Position numbers and translations under genes: made by a program
Origin: Phycisphaerales bacterium
GTDB taxonomy: Bacteria; Planctomycetota; Phycisphaerae; Phycisphaerales; UBA1924
Length of the DNA: 7,322 nt
Direction: 5' to 3'
NCBI GenBank assembly: GCA_003511945.1
Contig: DOJA01000230.1
Location: forward strand, 2,933 to 10,254
Notes under the pieces: model-generated
Seen by the model: only the letters and a program-made list of their open reading frames with translations
What the model was told of the DNA's origin: nothing
The model's database searches: none
In this document: piece by piece, positions 6,257-7,322 of the stretch
How the letters are laid out: each line of letters begins with the position of its first letter
How positions within the stretch are numbered: the stretch's first letter is position 1

Positions 6257-7252
6257 TTATCGGGTCCGCACCGCCATGTAGTCGCACAACTCCAGCAGCG
6301 GAGCCCCCCGCGCCCCGAACGGCTTGATCGCCCCGTGGGCCGCCCGCTGCAGACGCCGGATCTGCTCCCGCGATTCCGCCACCCCGACGACGCCGGGGAA
6401 GGTGAGCTTCCCCGCCTGCTCGTCCTTGGCGGTGCGCTTCCCGGTGTGCTCCGCGGACTGCTCAACATCAAGAAGGTCATCCACAATCTGGAACATCAGC
6501 CCCACGGCCTCGCCGTATACGGTGAGCGACTCGAGCGCGTTCGCGTCCACCCGCGGGCGCCCCGCCTCGTCCAGCGGGAACGCCGAGATGGCCCCCATCC
6601 GGCACGCCCTTGTGATGAGCGCCCCGGTCTTCTGCGAGTGGACCAGGCGCAAGCGGTCGCGCTCGGAAGCGTCGTCCGGGAACCCGCCGAGGGTGTCCAG
6701 CACCTGTCCTGCGATCATCGAAGTCGTGCCCGTCGCCAGTTCCCGCGAGAGCATCCCCGCCAGCGCGCCCGACGCGCACCGCTCCGCGAGCAGCTGGAAG
6801 GCGAGCGACATCAGCCCGTCGCCCGCGAGCACCGCCATCGCCTCGCCGAACGCCACATGCGCTGTCGGACGCCCCCGCCGCAGGTCGTCGTTGTCGAGGG
6901 CGGGCAGGTCGTCGTGGACCAGCGAGAAGGCGTGGATCATCTCCACCGCGCCCGCCGCCGGGAGCGCCCGCTCCACCGCCCCTCCCAGGCACGCGCACGC
7001 GTGCATCGCCAGCGTCGGACGCAGACGCTTGCCCCCCAGCAGCAGCGAGTACTCCACCGCCCGCCGCAGGTTCTCCGGCAGGTCCAGCGAGGCGATGTAC
7101 GACCGCATGAACGACTCGACCAGCGCCAGGGGAGCGGTGAGCGACGGCGGCGGCGCGTCCGCGATCGTCTCTGGGGCGCCCGTCTGAACCTGCACCGCGC
7201 GTCGGAGCGAGGAGGCCTTCGGAGTCTTCGTAGCGTCGGGCAAGGCGGGCAT
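6257..7252 (-). CDS. ispA: Polyprenyl synthetase, probably farnesyl diphosphate synthase (IspA-like)
   Basis: This trans-type prenyltransferase condenses DMAPP with IPP into an isoprenoid diphosphate. Visible are GGKRLRP (73-79), the first Asp-rich motif HDDLPALDNDDLRRG (113-127; Asp114, 115, 120), QKTGAL (207-212), the second Asp-rich motif FQIVDDLLD (254-262), and GKLTFP (281-286). The two-residue insertion in the first motif (DDxxxxD) and an aromatic residue five positions before it (Phe109) are features of bacterial type II farnesyl diphosphate synthases, so C15 is favoured; a geranylgeranyl product cannot be excluded. The protein is 331 residues against about 300 for E. coli IspA; the excess is a Pro/Ala-rich N-terminus of about 40 residues. 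The start is uncertain: GGGAG abuts the ATG at 7252 but lies 9 nt before an in-frame TTG at 7243. The gene leads a leftward run with dxs and nadK, and its upstream region is cut by the window edge. Confidence 0.93.
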   Translation of the reverse strand: MPALPDATKTPKASSLRRAVQVQTGAPETIADAPPPSLTAPLALVESFMRSYIASLDLPENLRRAVEYSLLLGGKRLRPTLAMHACACLGGAVERALPAAGAVEMIHAFSLVHDDLPALDNDDLRRGRPTAHVAFGEAMAVLAGDGLMSLAFQLLAERCASGALAGMLSRELATGTTSMIAGQVLDTLGGFPDDASERDRLRLVHSQKTGALITRACRMGAISAFPLDEAGRPRVDANALESLTVYGEAVGLMFQIVDDLLDVEQSAEHTGKRTAKDEQAGKLTFPGVVGVAESREQIRRLQRAAHGAIKPFGARGAPLLELCDYMAVRTR

Positions 7253-7257
7253 CTCCC
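7253..7257 (-). promoter_or_regulatory. Shine-Dalgarno-like GGGAG that bears on the ispA start
   Basis: GGGAG directly precedes the ATG at 7252, leaving no spacer, which is too close for normal use. The same sequence lies 9 nt before TTG at 7243-7241 (codon 4), a usual distance. The true start may therefore be that TTG, shortening the protein by three residues. Confidence 0.35.
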
Positions 7258-7308
7258 GTTGGGTCCAACCGGCTCCCGCCCGAAGGGGAAGCCGGCGAAG
7301 GCGCGCCG

Positions 7309-7322
7309 CCCCCCCCCCCCCC
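7309..7322. repeat. Run of 14 C at the right edge
   Basis: The last 14 bases are all C, following GCGCGCCG. A homopolymer this long exactly at the edge suggests a contig end or sequencing stop rather than a biological element. A weak inverted repeat lies just before it (7271-7293, GGCTCCC with GGGAAGCC). Confidence 0.8.

Noticed and set aside
4170..6281. 703-codon open frame on the plus strand opposite dxs
   Set aside because: Antisense shadow of dxs in GC-rich DNA. The translation is Arg/His/Pro-rich with no recognisable domain, while the minus strand encodes a clear DXS.
1..7322. CRISPR arrays, insertion sequences, tRNA genes, prophage genes
   Set aside because: No regularly spaced repeats, transposase motifs, terminal inverted repeats or tRNA cloverleaf were seen. 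The protein genes are ordinary chromosomal ones.

Overview
The window is GC-rich (about 70% by eye) and reads as bacterial chromosome. It is most likely from a planctomycete of the Phycisphaerae type. The case for this is a secreted protein ending in a single dockerin-like EF-hand repeat (a tail common in Phycisphaerae, which have no cellulosome), weak or absent Shine-Dalgarno sequences, and an ispA-dxs-nadK gene order. The lineage call is inference, because no rRNA gene is present.

Layout. At 3-1211 (+) is the 3' part of a gene for a large secreted protein, probably a subtilisin-like (S8) peptidase whose catalytic domain lies off the left edge. It ends in a Pro/Gly-rich linker, a beta-sandwich and a dockerin-like repeat, and is followed by a strong intrinsic terminator (1255-1282). 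Everything else reads leftward. serS (seryl-tRNA synthetase, 2702-1299) converges on the peptidase gene. To its right is a 479-bp stretch with no credible protein gene (2703-3181). Next come nadK (NAD kinase, 4090-3182), dxs (DXP synthase, 6140-4131) and an ispA-like prenyl synthase (7252-6257). The window ends in a run of 14 C, probably an assembly or sequencing limit.

How the genes work together. Dxs makes the first intermediate of the MEP isoprenoid pathway, and IspA condenses the end products IPP and DMAPP into farnesyl diphosphate. NadK makes NADP, whose reduced form is used by the next MEP enzyme, DXP reductoisomerase. Spacing of 116 and 40 bp on one strand suggests co-transcription. 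serS is a housekeeping translation gene and appears to be a separate unit.

The most interesting part is 2757-3091 on the minus strand. It holds a sigma70-like promoter (TTGGCA, 18 bp, TATTCT), about 300 nt of sequence that folds by hand into several long helices including a four-way junction, and an intrinsic terminator with a 13-position stem and six Ts. The terminator ends 54 nt before the serS start codon. I could not match it to RNase P RNA, tmRNA, SRP RNA, 6S RNA or a T-box. It may be an undescribed non-coding RNA or a leader that controls serS.
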